Origin: Bryopsis sp. KO-2023
Lineage: Eukaryota > Chlorophyta > Ulvophyceae > Bryopsidales > Bryopsidaceae
DNA length: 64,000 bases
Assembly: GCA_030272585.1 (NCBI GenBank)
Contig: BSYQ01000002.1
Coordinates: forward strand, 8,432,001-8,496,000
Direction: 5' to 3'
Made by a program: the position numbers and the translations under genes. The notes below the pieces were generated by a model. It was not told the origin of the DNA, made no database searches, and worked only from the letters and a program-made list of their open reading frames with translations. Of this stretch, positions 35,382 through 45,894 are shown in pieces (the stretch's first letter is position 1; each line of letters begins with the position of its first letter).

Positions 35382-36428
35382 ATGAGCGACTATATTCCGG
35401 TCGAATGGGACCTGCCCTGGCATATCCTGGTCGATATTTTTGGAAGGATTCCTGCTGAATCGCTTGCCAGATGCTCCTGTGTCGCCGCATGTTGGCGAGA
35501 AGCTACCAAGAATGAACCGTTCTTAAAAAGAAAAATCGGCTTGGAGCGTGCGTGGTTGCATGACCCAATAGAGCCCGTTATTCACAACGACGAAAATGAT
35601 TTTTCAATACATTGTTGTGCCAAGATGAAGAATTTGATTGCCTTGGGTGGACATGAAAGGTTCAAGGTGTTTGACTTCCATCGAAAAGAAATTGTTTATG
35701 ATCGTGAGGTTAGCTCTGTGGATGGTCTTTCTTTCATGGATGGGATGCTTGTGATCGGGGGTAGCGGTCACTTGAGTGGATGGGATATATCCACATGGAG
35801 AAATCTCTTCTACATTCCAATTTTCGATTCGATAATCTGGGCTATAGCGGACCTTGGCGACAACGTGGCCCTTGGGAATGAAGCCGGGGATCTTCAAATT
35901 TGGAGAAAAGGGGTCTGGGAGCTGGTTGGATCCCTTCAAGGTCACAAAGAGGATGTGAATTTTCTCTTGCCCCAACCAGGCAACCTCTTGATCAGTGGGT
36001 CGGATGATGAGACAATTCGAGTATGGAACTTGGTTGATAATGTTTGCCTTAGTGTGATTCATGGGCAGAAACGGGGAGCATCTTGCATAGATGTGTCCGA
36101 TGGACTCATCTTTTGTGGTGCGTGTGACGGTAACATTCGCTCGTGGGAATGCGAAAGTGGTCAGCACGTGCAAACCTTTCGAGGTCACACAGATATCGTT
36201 CAGTCCGTCAATATTAAAGGAGGTCGGATGTTCACGGGATCTTTCGATGAAACAGTCAAAATTTGGGATAGAATGAAGGGGGAGTGTGTGCGAAGTTTTG
36301 ATTGTTCGCACATCCTAGACCAATCTGTCTTGCAAAGGGTGGACGTGTTATTGGTCGATGATGAAAAGTTGGTGGCCGTTGGTGGTCTTGGGGAGATTTT
36401 GGAATGGGATTTTTCGAAGGGGGTGTAG
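35382..36428 (+). CDS. F-box/WD40-repeat protein 1
   Basis: A single exon of 348 residues. An F-box lies at residues 5-55 (VEWDLPWHILVDIFGRIP, then LARCSCVAACWRE). About seven WD40 blades follow; the clearest end in IRVWNL, NIRSWEC and VKIWDR and begin at GH dipeptides (LQGHKED, FRGHTD). The family acts as the substrate-binding part of SCF ubiquitin ligases: the F-box holds Skp1 and the WD propeller binds the target. ATGAGCGACTA at the start is conserved in paralogue 2 and, apart from the third codon onward, in paralogue 4. It is one of four paralogues in this window (42128, 45895 and 48270). The substrate is unknown. Confidence 0.85.
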   Translation: MSDYIPVEWDLPWHILVDIFGRIPAESLARCSCVAACWREATKNEPFLKRKIGLERAWLHDPIEPVIHNDENDFSIHCCAKMKNLIALGGHERFKVFDFHRKEIVYDREVSSVDGLSFMDGMLVIGGSGHLSGWDISTWRNLFYIPIFDSIIWAIADLGDNVALGNEAGDLQIWRKGVWELVGSLQGHKEDVNFLLPQPGNLLISGSDDETIRVWNLVDNVCLSVIHGQKRGASCIDVSDGLIFCGACDGNIRSWECESGQHVQTFRGHTDIVQSVNIKGGRMFTGSFDETVKIWDRMKGECVRSFDCSHILDQSVLQRVDVLLVDDEKLVAVGGLGEILEWDFSKGV

Positions 36429-36635
36429 GCATACCTACTAGGCATTCTCTTGTTTTATATTGTTATGTTCTATTGCCCGTTCAATGAAAGAGATGCGCAA
36501 TTTTAAAGAGGAACGCTCTTGTGAATTTGTTTTCTCTTCTTCCCTAACATCTCATGTGTACTTGTTTTCAGTTTTTAATCTCAAATCTTTATGAATTAAG
36601 AGAACACAAGTAGTTCAATTTCTCATTTCTTAATA

Positions 36636-36721
36636 CAGTCGTACCCCGATTTAGTGCCACCCCGTAACAAGCCGAAAAAGGCGGCACTAAACCGGGGTTG
36701 GCACTAAATCGGGGTACGATA
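36636..36721. mobile_element. Small element with perfect 20-bp inverted repeats (pogo-like end)
   Basis: TCGTACCCCGATTTAGTGCC at 36639-36658 and its exact complement at 36700-36719 flank 41 bases that contain another partial copy of the repeat. The left side reads TA-CAG-TCGTACC and the right ends CGA-TA, resembling the CAG-type ends and TA targets of pogo/Tigger elements. The CENP-B-like frame 100 bases downstream supports this family. Confidence 0.6.
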
Positions 36722-36821
36722 AGCACCCCAAAAGTAGAAATCAATCAATTAAAACAATCAATCATCATAACCCCCTGAAAAAGTAAAATTAGCCGCCACC
36801 TCCCCCTTCACGTCCAAAAAA

Positions 36822-37214
36822 ATGAACGAGGGGACTTCCGAACGAAAAAGCGACAAAAGAAAAAGGCTGACGGTTGCAAAGAAATCACAACTCATCGACG
36901 AGGTAGAAAAGGCACAAGGCGGAAGGGGGGTACCGCCGACGCCGTTGCCGACACCGTCGTTCGTGACAAGCGCGTCGGCGACGTCACCAGGAGCGTCGGC
37001 GACGGTGATTGGCACATCGGTTGGGGCACTCACAGCGTCGCCGTCGAGTGTCATTCGTCGGCGACGCTGCGTCGGTGACGGGCGCGTCGCCGACGTCATC
37101 GTTGTGGCGTTTCCGGTCGGCTTAATTACACCATCACCCTCCAGCTCAGTATCAACACCATTCCGTACCCCTTCTGCCCATCCATCCTTCTCTCCAACAG
37201 CAGTCGGCATCTGA
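36822..37214 (+). pseudogene. CENP-B/pogo-type HTH fragment with low-complexity tail
   Basis: The first 40 residues carry KRKRLTVAKKSQLIDEVEKA, typical of the CENP-B N-terminal (psq-type) helix-turn-helix of pogo/Tigger transposases. After that the frame turns into proline, serine, threonine and valine from a CGTCGGCGAC-rich low-complexity tract (about 36940-37110), and no second HTH or DDE domain is seen. It is 130 residues, against 450 or more in the family. It is probably a truncated transposase or a domesticated fragment. Confidence 0.45.
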
Positions 37215-37649
37215 GAGTCACCTCCCACGGACTCCTTTCGACTTTCCTCCATGGTTGGAGTATTGGTCGAAGAGTGACGAGCAATGTTTTAGCGAAGGTT
37301 TTCAATACGAACAGGTTGTCAGAAGTGGCACTGTTGCTCTTCTTGGGTATGTGGATGTTTGCTGTTGCTGGTCGTAGCCCTTTCTTTTCTGAACCGGGTG
37401 GAAAGCGACCCTCGTCGAAACAGTAAGTTTCTGTGCGCAGAAGTTTTGGCCGCCGCTGCACGGGATGCGTAAAGTCTCGAAGAAAAATTAAGCAGCTGCC
37501 TCGTCTCCTATTTTTTTTTCATTCATTTTGTCGATGTTGGGATTGTTGGTATTTGGACAGGAACGCGAGAGAATCGAGCGGGAACTGTGACGATCCTAAA
37601 ACCGCACTCGGCGCAACTACTAACTTTCATTCGCGCCGCGTTCGAAAAT

Positions 37650-38970
37650 AGAGTCGCACTGAGCTACTGCAGAGACCGACTACAGTGCCAGAGTCGGACT
37701 GTACCGACTTAAAATGTCATCTCAAAAACTCGGTATCTAAACTGCGACGCACTGAAACTATCGTCACCCAAGAAGTCGGCTAAGACCAGTCGCACTAACA
37801 TCCTTGCAATCCGAGAGTCACAGTCTCGAATCCCCCTAACAACGAAAGGCCTAAGACCAGGCACCTGAAAGTAAGACAAGTCGAAGTCAAAGGAGACACC
37901 CGCTAGAGGGACTTGCTCCTGCGACCGAGACAGAAAGTGGAGTTCCCCGGAGGGTGGTCGCTAAGAGACCATGTCTTAAGGAGACTCTGGAAACTGATCT
38001 GGAGAAAGGAGTAACCAAACACAAAGAAAACACTCAGAGGAGAGGGCAGCTCCTCTGAGTGGAGAAACTAAACACAAGAAGACACTCAGAGGAGAGGGCA
38101 GCTCCTCTGAGTGGGAAACGTCTAAGGGTGGGATAGCACCCTTACCCCTCTTACTTCTCTACTAACTGACTTCAGTAACACCCTTATTTTACTCTAACGC
38201 TTCCAGAAATTTTATAGCACCTTGAGAAACACTTAATTCAACCCCAGAAACTCTACTGCACTTTCAAAGACACTTAACAGACTTCATGACTTTCAGAAAA
38301 CTATTCAGAATCTTCAGAGACAATATAATAAAGTGATAAATCAACAGAAGTCACTCAGAAATCAGAGAATTCACACCAAACACTTTTGAAGAGAAAGTAT
38401 TCTTTACAGAAAAAGAGGGGATGGTGTATCCCAGCTTGAAAAGTATACCACTGTAACCTTAGGTAATCATATCCATGGCCAGAAGTACCTCGTCCGATCG
38501 GGATTCCCGTTTAAGGTAAGTCGCGAAGCTTCCTTAAGTCCGTCACGAAAAGAGTTACGCTCTTTAGATAGATGTCCAAAGCGAATAGTATACGAGGTAA
38601 GAACCTGAAGTCGGAAGTGTCTAAACTAAGAACCGCCGCTATCTTTATACTCGCAGCCAGTTCGAGTGCTAGCGCACATGTGTTGGCTGCGAGTTCGGCG
38701 TCACAGCGCGAGTCGCTTAGCGACTCGACTAAACGCTGTTCTAGATCGCCTAGAGGATCCTGTTTTGTAGAGGGTTGTATTCGAAGCGTTGTCGGCCACC
38801 GTGTTTTCGCTGGCTCCTTGTGTTCCCAGCTGCACGTTTCGCAGGAGTCATACCTCGGATATCACAGAGTGATATGTACGATGGTATGACTCCCAGTACT
38901 CTGTGCTAGCCATGGGTTGGCGTGCCAGCTATTCGATATATTCCAACGCATCGATATACAATTGTTTCTA
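37650..38970. other. Non-coding stretch with several hairpins
   Basis: No convincing gene. Two identical hairpins (CACTCAGAGGAG stem, AGGGCAG loop) lie at 38031-38061 and 38083-38113. A nested inverted repeat (GGAGTCATACC at 38844-38854 with its complement at 38883-38893, and an inner ATATCAC/GTGATAT) follows. A further hairpin, CGAGTCGC-TTA-GCGACTCG, lies near 38719. The base composition is more GC-rich than neighbouring DNA. Confidence 0.5.
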
Positions 38971-38977
38971 CGTCATC

Positions 38978-39019
38978 GACCTCGTCGGGAGTTGAACCCG
39001 ACGTGCGAACCACCAGGTC
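38978..39019 (-). ncRNA. Compact tRNA T-arm-like hairpin 5
   Basis: On the minus strand GACCT pairs with AGGTC around a perfect T-arm (TCGGGTTCAACTCCCGA), with GGTGG eight bases before it. It has 42 bases and no D or anticodon arm, the same plan as 20920 and 30297. Confidence 0.4.
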
Positions 39020-39152
39020 TCACATAGAGCAGCGTATAATACGGCTGTTTTATCAGGGTGAGTTGGTGAGTTCTGTTCATCCGAATTAACATCGGAATAA
39101 TCGTTACATTTGTGGCAGTACATCTGCCAAGTTCTTTCTAGCTCCGTCACAG

Positions 39153-40290
39153 GAACAAAAAAAGAAATTGGAGGAGGAGGAAAAAGAAAGGGACAAAGAA
39201 TTGAAACGAAAGCAGGGAAGAAGAGAGGTTGAGGCAGCAACAAGAACGAGAACAGAAGCGTCTGGAAAAAGAAAAAAATAATGACGGAGAGCCGAAAGAG
39301 GCAGCAAGAGGAAAAACGAAGGTGAATTAATATATTCCCATATTCAACTTCATTTTCTTCTTCTGTTCCTTCATATGGTTGAATGTTTCTTTCCTTTATA
39401 CAGTTTTTGGCTGATTGGGGGATTTTGAGTTGGAGCCAATCATAAGTATGGCAAGAACAGTGCCCCGGGGGAGATAAAAGGGCAGAGAAATAATCACCCC
39501 GAAATTTTCTTGAACGAGTCCTATTATTTATATTTTGTTTTTCGATAGATGTCGTTTTGCCTCATTGTCTTGTGAGAAAGCCATCACCCGAATCCCTCTT
39601 CTTGCCTGAAGATGTCCCCCTTCATTTTACGCTCCATCAATGCCTTCATCATCAGGCTCCTCGTCAGGAGCCTGGAAAAATCCGCCCATGGGTTGGAGAA
39701 TATCAAGGGCCTCCCAGAGCAGGTGCAGAAAAAATGTTGTTCTTTTTTTTTGCATCATTCGGTCATTTTGAAGTGTAATTTCCCACCGTGAGCGAGGGCT
39801 ATAAAACGATTGAGGTGTTTTTTCATTACGATCAGGTTAAAAGTCAAGAGCGAGCATGTTTCTAAGGGGGCTTCCATGCCAGGCTGGGGCGACGTCCCGA
39901 ACTCTGAGGATTGGGCAGCAGTGGATGAATTGAACGAAAGGGAAGCTCAAGGCCTGGTGGAGGGGGCCACGACGTCTGGGCAGAGCAGAATATTGAGTAC
40001 ATTAGGAGCCCTCAGTCTGACGGACGCCACCAATACAGAGGGTCAAGATTTGACCGATGGTGAGGGGGAGGAGGGGGAAAACGGGTCCAGCAACCATGAA
40101 CCGATCACTCCGGAGGGTCGAGACTTGGCTGGGTGTGAGTTTAGAGGGGAGGAGCCGGCAAATTTGCCCTTTAAAGGGGAATCAGGACGATGGGGTTGGT
40201 GCGGTGGATGCGTTGGGGGTGGATGCGAATGGACATGGGTTTGAAGATGGGGATGATGGGTGGCAAGTGGCTAAAAGCAGCAAAAACTGA
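39153..40290 (+). pseudogene. Decayed gene: coiled-coil exon plus acidic exon
   Basis: A probable exon 39153-39321 (acceptor before, GTGAATT donor after) encodes a highly charged coiled coil. It begins EQKKKLEEEEKERDKELKRK, and then the sense frame moves by one base: the part ERLRQQQEREQKRLEKEK is readable only in the next frame, as if one extra G had been gained near 39210. Downstream, 39876-40244 encodes an acidic protein end (WGDVPNSEDWAAVDELNERE), and its likely continuation (ANGHGFEDGDDGWQVAKSS, to 40290) is again in another frame. A middle exon may lie at 39550-39730. No family was recognised. Two shifts suggest a pseudogene; misjudged introns could explain one of them. Confidence 0.4.
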
Positions 40291-40533
40291 AGTGGATAGA
40301 AAAAAAAGAGAAATCTTATAATCTCCATTCGCTGGCAGTCGTGGACATTGAAGAGGCAGGCACGCCAATGGCAGACACGGAGTGCAATTGTCAAATTCCG
40401 AAACGCCAGAAATTCGTTTCAGACGTGGCTGCTGTTGTGTCGAGATGCCGTGAATGTTATGTCATTCATTTTCGCTGTAATGAACTAGCGACTTTTCAAC
40501 GAATGATTCAAGCTGCCTGTGGTGTATGGAAAC

Positions 40534-40613
40534 AAAAGGATTCGAACCCTCGACGGGACTTGCTTAAAACCCAAACGTGTGCACCAAGCCACGGTCTTGA
40601 CACCGGGCCCCTG
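40534..40613 (-). other. Degenerate tRNA-like sequence
   Basis: On the minus strand it has a GTGGCTTGGTGC A-box-like block, then about 35 bases, then GAGGGTTCGAATCC (B-box) and TTTTGTTTCC, with GGAACAG at the 5' side pairing imperfectly with TGTTTCC. The length of about 80 bases fits a tRNA, but the anticodon stem is not convincing. Probably a tRNA pseudogene or SINE head. Confidence 0.4.
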
Positions 40614-40756
40614 TTCCTAGTAGTAGCATTGGATCCAGTGAAACAGTGGTGAACCGGCCATAACATCCAGCTGTTTTCTCTTTTTTGTTTGCTTGCAATC
40701 CACCCCCATTGGCAAGAACTAAACAACCATGTCCAGGTCTCTGCTACGTGTGTATC

Positions 40757-41290
40757 ACATTTTGAAAGTGAAATTCGAACCACCTGCATCAAATCGACAG
40801 TGGTTGGGAATGCAGGTGCAATTCGATGATTCAGATAAAAATGGGGGGGAGGGGATTTTTGTTCCATTCAAAAATCGATTTTGCACAATGCTTGGCAGGG
40901 AACTTATGGTGGGACGACTGTCAGGTCTATCCAGGCCACACCGATTTTTTTCCAATTTCAAAGGTTTTTTTTTTTTTTTTCGGTTCCACGAAAGAAATTT
41001 GGTGGTAGGGCTGGTCACTCATGCGTTTCTTTTTCTTCCGTTTTCACCAAGATAAAAGGAAAAAAGTAGAACAACATATTGGTGAAAGGAAATAAGTGAT
41101 CCAAGAGCAGTGGCAAAATGAGTTTATCACTAATTGCTTGCCATGGGTGCATTCCACCCCTTCATCTCCAGGGGGGTTCAGCAACAGTCTCTACCTACGA
41201 TGGAAATGCGTCCATGACCGACATTGTCAAGGTTAGGTCCCAACACCCTTTTCTAAGACAATTTTTCGTTAAGAAATCCCAGCCCAGGTC
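40757..41290 (+). repeat. Dispersed repeat R2, copy 2
   Basis: Matches copy 1 at 33120-33660 (CGACAGTGGTTGGGAATGCA, GGTGGGACGA, TCCAGGCCACACC). Its 3' part (about 41160-41285) also matches, inverted, 50150-50290; the shared frame there reads GNASMTDI and FFVKKSQ in both. It lies upstream of the second F-box gene. Confidence 0.6.
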
Positions 41291-42127
41291 CAGCCTATTT
41301 TCGACCAGCCGTCCACGAAAGGCTTGAGGGGGCGCAGCTCTGACACACTGGGTCTGCTGCGAACGATCGCACATCAGATGCAGCATCCCCTACATGGCAT
41401 TCCGATCGCCTCAGAGTGGAGCGGCAGAATGCAATACCGAGGTCGCATCAGTAGAAAAATACTCGCGGGCGCTGGAGTCAGAATCGCACTACACGCTCGT
41501 GGAAGAAAATTAGCCGACACCAGGCCGATGTACCTATGTTTTGTCTCGACGTCATTTAGACCATCCAAAGAGGAACTCGAGAACAAGGGTCTTCCACTCA
41601 CTGCACTTTTGACCCTCACCCCCTGTCTACTCGCCAGGTCATCAGCGTCGATCAATCCGACACCACCGTCGCAGTTCAAAAGAGGTGCGATCGCAGCCCA
41701 CAAACAGCTTTTTCGGACGATCGAGTCCCTCTGCAGGAACCGTTTTTTAAATCGGACTTCCCTACACAAGTGAGTTCGCTCAGCATCAGATCTCTGCGGC
41801 TAAGCTTTTTAAAACTTTATCAGAAAACCCAGACGACGGTAAAGGGCCTGCCTGAGACTGCAGGTTTTGGCTCTGCGACGTCGGGGGGTGGTCTTCGGAA
41901 CGTTCTAGTAGAGGTTATTTTTTGCTACTATTATCGCCAAGTCTGTCCGTTTTGGTCGTGGTGTTTCCGAAAAGGGGTGGCCTCCTTTTGCTTTTGCTGG
42001 TGCTGGGCGTCCCCACAGCTTTTTTGTCGCATTGCACGCTCGGAAATGCGATAAGGGTCTCGCTCGTTTGACCACGTGATATTGTGATTCCAGGAAGAGG
42101 ATTTTTTTTTGAGAGGGGGACGCCACC

Positions 42128-43198
42128 ATGAGCGACTATGTTCCGGTCGAGTGGGACTTGCCCAGGGAGATCTTGGTCGATATTCTTCGAAGGATTCCTG
42201 CTATATCGCTTGCTAGGTGCTCTTGTGTGACCACAGCTTGGCGAGAAGTTACAAATCACGAATCGTCCTTTGAAAGGAAAATCGATTTGGAGCGTGCGTG
42301 GTTGCATGAACCAATAGAGCCCATCATTCACAACCACGAAAATGAATTTCGAACAGATTGTTGTGCCAAGAAGAAAAATTTGATTGCCTTGGGTGGTCGC
42401 AAGGGGTTCAAGGTCTTCGATCTTAATCGAAGAGAATTTCTTTTTGAATGTGGGGAGACTGGCTCGTTGAAATGCCTTTCTTTCATGGATGGGATGCTTG
42501 TGACTGGGGATCGCAATACTGACTTGTGTGGATGGGATATATCCACATGGGAAAAGCTTTTTTGCGTCTCAATTCTTAATTCCGGTATCGAATCCTTGGC
42601 AAACCTTGGGCACAACGTGGCTGTTGGGAGTTTCGATGGGGATATTGAAATTTTGACAAAAGGGGGGTGGGAGCCGGTTGAATCCCTTCAAGGTCACACA
42701 AATAGAGTTACTTGTCTCTTGCCCCAACCAGGCAATCGCTTGATGAGTGGTTCAAGCGATGAGACTATTCGAGTATGGAACTTAGTTGATGGTGCTTGCC
42801 TTAGAGTGATTCGTGGGCAGAATCGGGAAGTTTCTGACTCATTATATATATATAATGACTCCATGGATGTTTCTGATGGACTCATTTTTTGTGTTGGGTT
42901 TGACGATGCCATTCACTCATGGGACCTCGAAAGTGGTGAGCAAGTGCAAACCTTTCAAGGTCACACATATACTTGGATATCTCTTGTTGTCAAAGAAGGT
43001 CGGATGTTCACAGGGTGTCATCACGATGGTACGATCAAAATATGGGATACAACGAAGGGCGAGTGTGTGCGGAGTCTTGATTGTACGGAGCAAAAATTGA
43101 GGGGAGTGATAGAAGGGATATGGGTGAATGATGAAAAGTTGGAGGCCGCTACTGATTATGGGGAGATTTGGGAGTGGGATTTTTCCAAAGGATTGTAA
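42128..43198 (+). CDS. F-box/WD40-repeat protein 2
   Basis: A single exon of 356 residues. F-box at residues 5-55 (VEWDLPREILVDILRRIP), then WD40 blades ending IRVWNL, AIHSWDL and IKIWDT. It is closest to paralogue 1 in the start region, and its upstream 1.3 kb matches, inverted, the upstream of paralogue 4. It has a small insertion (SLYIYND) before a blade where the DNA reads TATATATATATAATG, probably a microsatellite expansion kept in frame. The predicted role is an SCF substrate receptor. Confidence 0.85.
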   Translation: MSDYVPVEWDLPREILVDILRRIPAISLARCSCVTTAWREVTNHESSFERKIDLERAWLHEPIEPIIHNHENEFRTDCCAKKKNLIALGGRKGFKVFDLNRREFLFECGETGSLKCLSFMDGMLVTGDRNTDLCGWDISTWEKLFCVSILNSGIESLANLGHNVAVGSFDGDIEILTKGGWEPVESLQGHTNRVTCLLPQPGNRLMSGSSDETIRVWNLVDGACLRVIRGQNREVSDSLYIYNDSMDVSDGLIFCVGFDDAIHSWDLESGEQVQTFQGHTYTWISLVVKEGRMFTGCHHDGTIKIWDTTKGECVRSLDCTEQKLRGVIEGIWVNDEKLEAATDYGEIWEWDFSKGL

Positions 43199-44590
43199 AC
43201 TTTGTCTTGTTATATACTGTTTTATCACTTGTTCATTGATTGGGACGTGCAATTCCACAGGAGGTTTGTTCTTGATTTCTCTTAGTTTCTAATGCGCCGA
43301 CCAAATATTTCGTGTAAGCTTCTTTTTTTTCAATATAAAAAAAAAACCCACAAGTAGTCGGTTTTCCTAATTCCTAAAATCGAACAGGGCGAAATGTACG
43401 ATGGGGTTAAGTAAATTGTGCCCCTCACAGTTTCGTTTTTCCTTTTTCTACGGTCTTGAAGGACGTAGAAAAAACAAAACCCTCGAAAATAGAAGCCCTC
43501 TTTCAAATTCACCTGTGTTAAAAAAAACAAAGAAAACCTATTCACTGCTGTGACCAGATATCACTTGACGTTTTACATTCCAGGATACAGAAGTAAGTTT
43601 TTGATTCGATGACTACACGTCTCGATAAAACTCTCTGGCAATTATGTCTAAAACGGCTCCTAGCGATTCAGGTTTTGGCAACTTCACTGCGCCTCTTCGA
43701 CTGCCGTGTCTACGACTGCAATGTCCACGGCTGCCAGCGAAAAGAGATCATGAAATACTAAGACTGGGACACTAGTGTAGCTCAGATCCACTTTTAACTA
43801 ATGAGTTTGTAAACTAATTGAGATTGTTTATTAGCTTTTGGGGGGAACTTTAGAAGCCCCTCTCCCATTTTCTTCAGAGAAGAAAAGAAGAAAAAAAAAT
43901 ACTTGTCCGCTTCACCTGTCGCAAATATGACAATCGTAGACGGGAGGGCCTATGGACGTTGGTAGGAACTTCGAAAAGGCTTAGGACAAAGGAACAAGTT
44001 GACAGATTGAAGTCATGAGAATGGATCTGGACTTGGTTTTGTGAAGATCAGCAGTAGAAAGAAAAGATTATCTGCTGGGCCAGCAAAATATGAGTAGGGA
44101 ACTAACATCTATTTTTTCTATTTTTTCTTTTGATTACAGTCTTCCTCGTCCAAGTGTCGAATCTCTTTGTGAAAGGGTGGCATCATCCCTGCTCAACATT
44201 CTCTACCTGGCTCTGGACACTGAATCGAGCAAGACGTTGAAATTTGGAAAGTTTCTAAAGGTAGCGCGTTTTCATCCGAAGTTTTGTGGGTAAACAAGAA
44301 AAGGATACATGAGCAATGTAGAAATTCGGAATCAGACTCTTTTACTCTCAGAAGTCCTTATAAAAGACTGATTTAGTTTGGAGTTTGTTTTCTTACGTTC
44401 CCAGCTCTCAGGCATCTATGATTTAGCATCCGAAATTTACTAAAAGCAACTCGTGCTTGAAGATTCGAAACTGAAGTTCCCCGCACCGCCCTCAGAGAAG
44501 ATGTGGCTGGACTTGATTCTCCGATGAAGTTCAGCAGGGGGAAGAAAAGGAACTTACTAACAAAACAAATCCAATGTTTTCTTTTTTTTG
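43199..44590. other. Gene-poor stretch downstream of F-box gene 2
   Basis: Nothing firm. A possible exon at about 44141-44262 on plus (acceptor TTTGATTACAG before it, GTAGCG after it) reads LPRPSVESLCERVASSLLN but has no partners. A roughly 70-base block (about 44020-44080) recurs diverged at about 44500-44560 (GGACTTG...GAAGTTCAGCAG...GAAAAG). Confidence 0.3.
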
Positions 44591-44591
44591 T

Positions 44592-45218
44592 TTAATTCCC
44601 TTTGTGTTTGTACCTACTGCTGGGCACAGGGTTGAAATGCCGATGGCTGCACCCCACTCCACAAGAAAGGGTTGGAAAAAATGCTTTTTGAAACATCACA
44701 CTCTCCGTCCCTGGACCAGAACTTCTTGCAGAAAAATCCTCAACCAATGCACAGGCGGAAATGTTCAAGTCAGAAAATGGCCCGGATTTCCTAGACGGCG
44801 GCTGCCCGTCTTGAATTGCCTGTCCCTGGAGCGATTGCAGGTGAGTCAAGTTGTCAAAGAATGTTGAATGCAGCTCCATCAATGATCGGCCAACCATCAT
44901 AAGCCCATCCAAATCAGAACCAAGCAAAAGCGTTCGGCCCAAATCCATGAATGTCCACAATTTGGAATCCCTTGAAGAAGGATCATGTCCGGACTCGGTG
45001 AGCTCAGCACCTGAGAGTGCAACTGAGGAGTTCTGGTGGGAACTGGAAGCTTGGGTTTGACTCCCAAGGGGATTTGAACTTGATCCAGAAACAGAGCCTG
45101 AGGGTGTCTTTGTTTCCACAAGGCTTCCACTGGATAAGCTTGTCCCATCCCATTGGAAATCGTATTCTTGAGGGCAGGATCTACAATAATATCTTCCTTG
45201 AAGGAGTTTGCTCCACAA
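44592..45218 (-). CDS. Hypothetical 208-residue frame
   Basis: A long open frame on the minus strand, serine-rich in its first half (GSVSGSSSNPLGSQTQASSS) with a mid-section MDLGRTLLLGSDLDGLMMVG and a cysteine-containing start (YYCRSCPQEY). No family or splice partner was recognised, and the opposite strand is open for shorter stretches. It may be a chance frame. Confidence 0.25.
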   Translation of the reverse strand: MWSKLLQGRYYCRSCPQEYDFQWDGTSLSSGSLVETKTPSGSVSGSSSNPLGSQTQASSSHQNSSVALSGAELTESGHDPSSRDSKLWTFMDLGRTLLLGSDLDGLMMVGRSLMELHSTFFDNLTHLQSLQGQAIQDGQPPSRKSGPFSDLNISACALVEDFSARSSGPGTESVMFQKAFFPTLSCGVGCSHRHFNPVPSSRYKHKGN

Positions 45219-45559
45219 CTGTATGTAGAGTTCCTTGCCTGTCCCCCAACAGCCTTCTCCCTATCTCCATTTTCCATTTTCCCTCTCGCTTTTTCCGAAG
45301 CGCCCGGAAACACGTGTATATAACCAGCACCCTTCACTCCTTGGGAGGGGTCACTCTGACATGCTTTTTGAGAAGAACCTTCCTGCCTTGATGTGTCAGC
45401 AGAGGTCTCGCAGTGGGGTTTTTGCTGCTTTTTAAAGTCTCAAGGGACGTTCTCCCCCATGTCCAATAATAGAACCAAATCCAGTGTTTCTTCGGGGTGT
45501 TCAGGGTCATAGGTGACCAGCATGTGATCATGTTCCCCAATTTTGAACGGGGTGTGTCT

Positions 45560-45894
45560 CTCCGGCCTCAAAACAGCACATTTTTTTCGTGTCTGTGTGC
45601 AACACGCACGCGGGTTGAGTCGGGTTCGATCACCGAAACAATAGACAGATTTACAAGTATGCTACAGTCCACTCAGCGAACTCGACGGAATATGCAACTG
45701 TTCCCTCGAGGGCCGAGCTTGGCCTGCGACAGACAGCGACAGACGCAGCCTTGAGGCTGAAGAAGTTCTCGCAGCTCCACAGTCTTAAACAGTTTTTTGT
45801 TGGAAGAACTCGTTAGACTTACCGTGCTGCAATACAGTAGTTGGAGACACTCTTGGAGAAGTCCTTGAGCACAACGATTGAGCACAACGGGCAA
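45560..45894 (+). repeat. Stray copy of the ankyrin-gene upstream module
   Basis: Matches the conserved module before ankyrin genes A and B in the same order: GTGTGCAACACGC, GTTGAGTCGGG, TCACCGAAA, GACAGACGCAGCC, then the CTCGCAGCTCCACAG leader at about 45769-45785. The first-exon homologue that follows has lost the ankyrin-gene ATG and carries a stop in the original frame, but its 3' part remains open. Confidence 0.55.

Noticed and set aside
35604-36311. 235-residue frame antisense to F-box gene 1
   Set aside because: Shadow of a well-supported WD40 coding region; no domain of its own.
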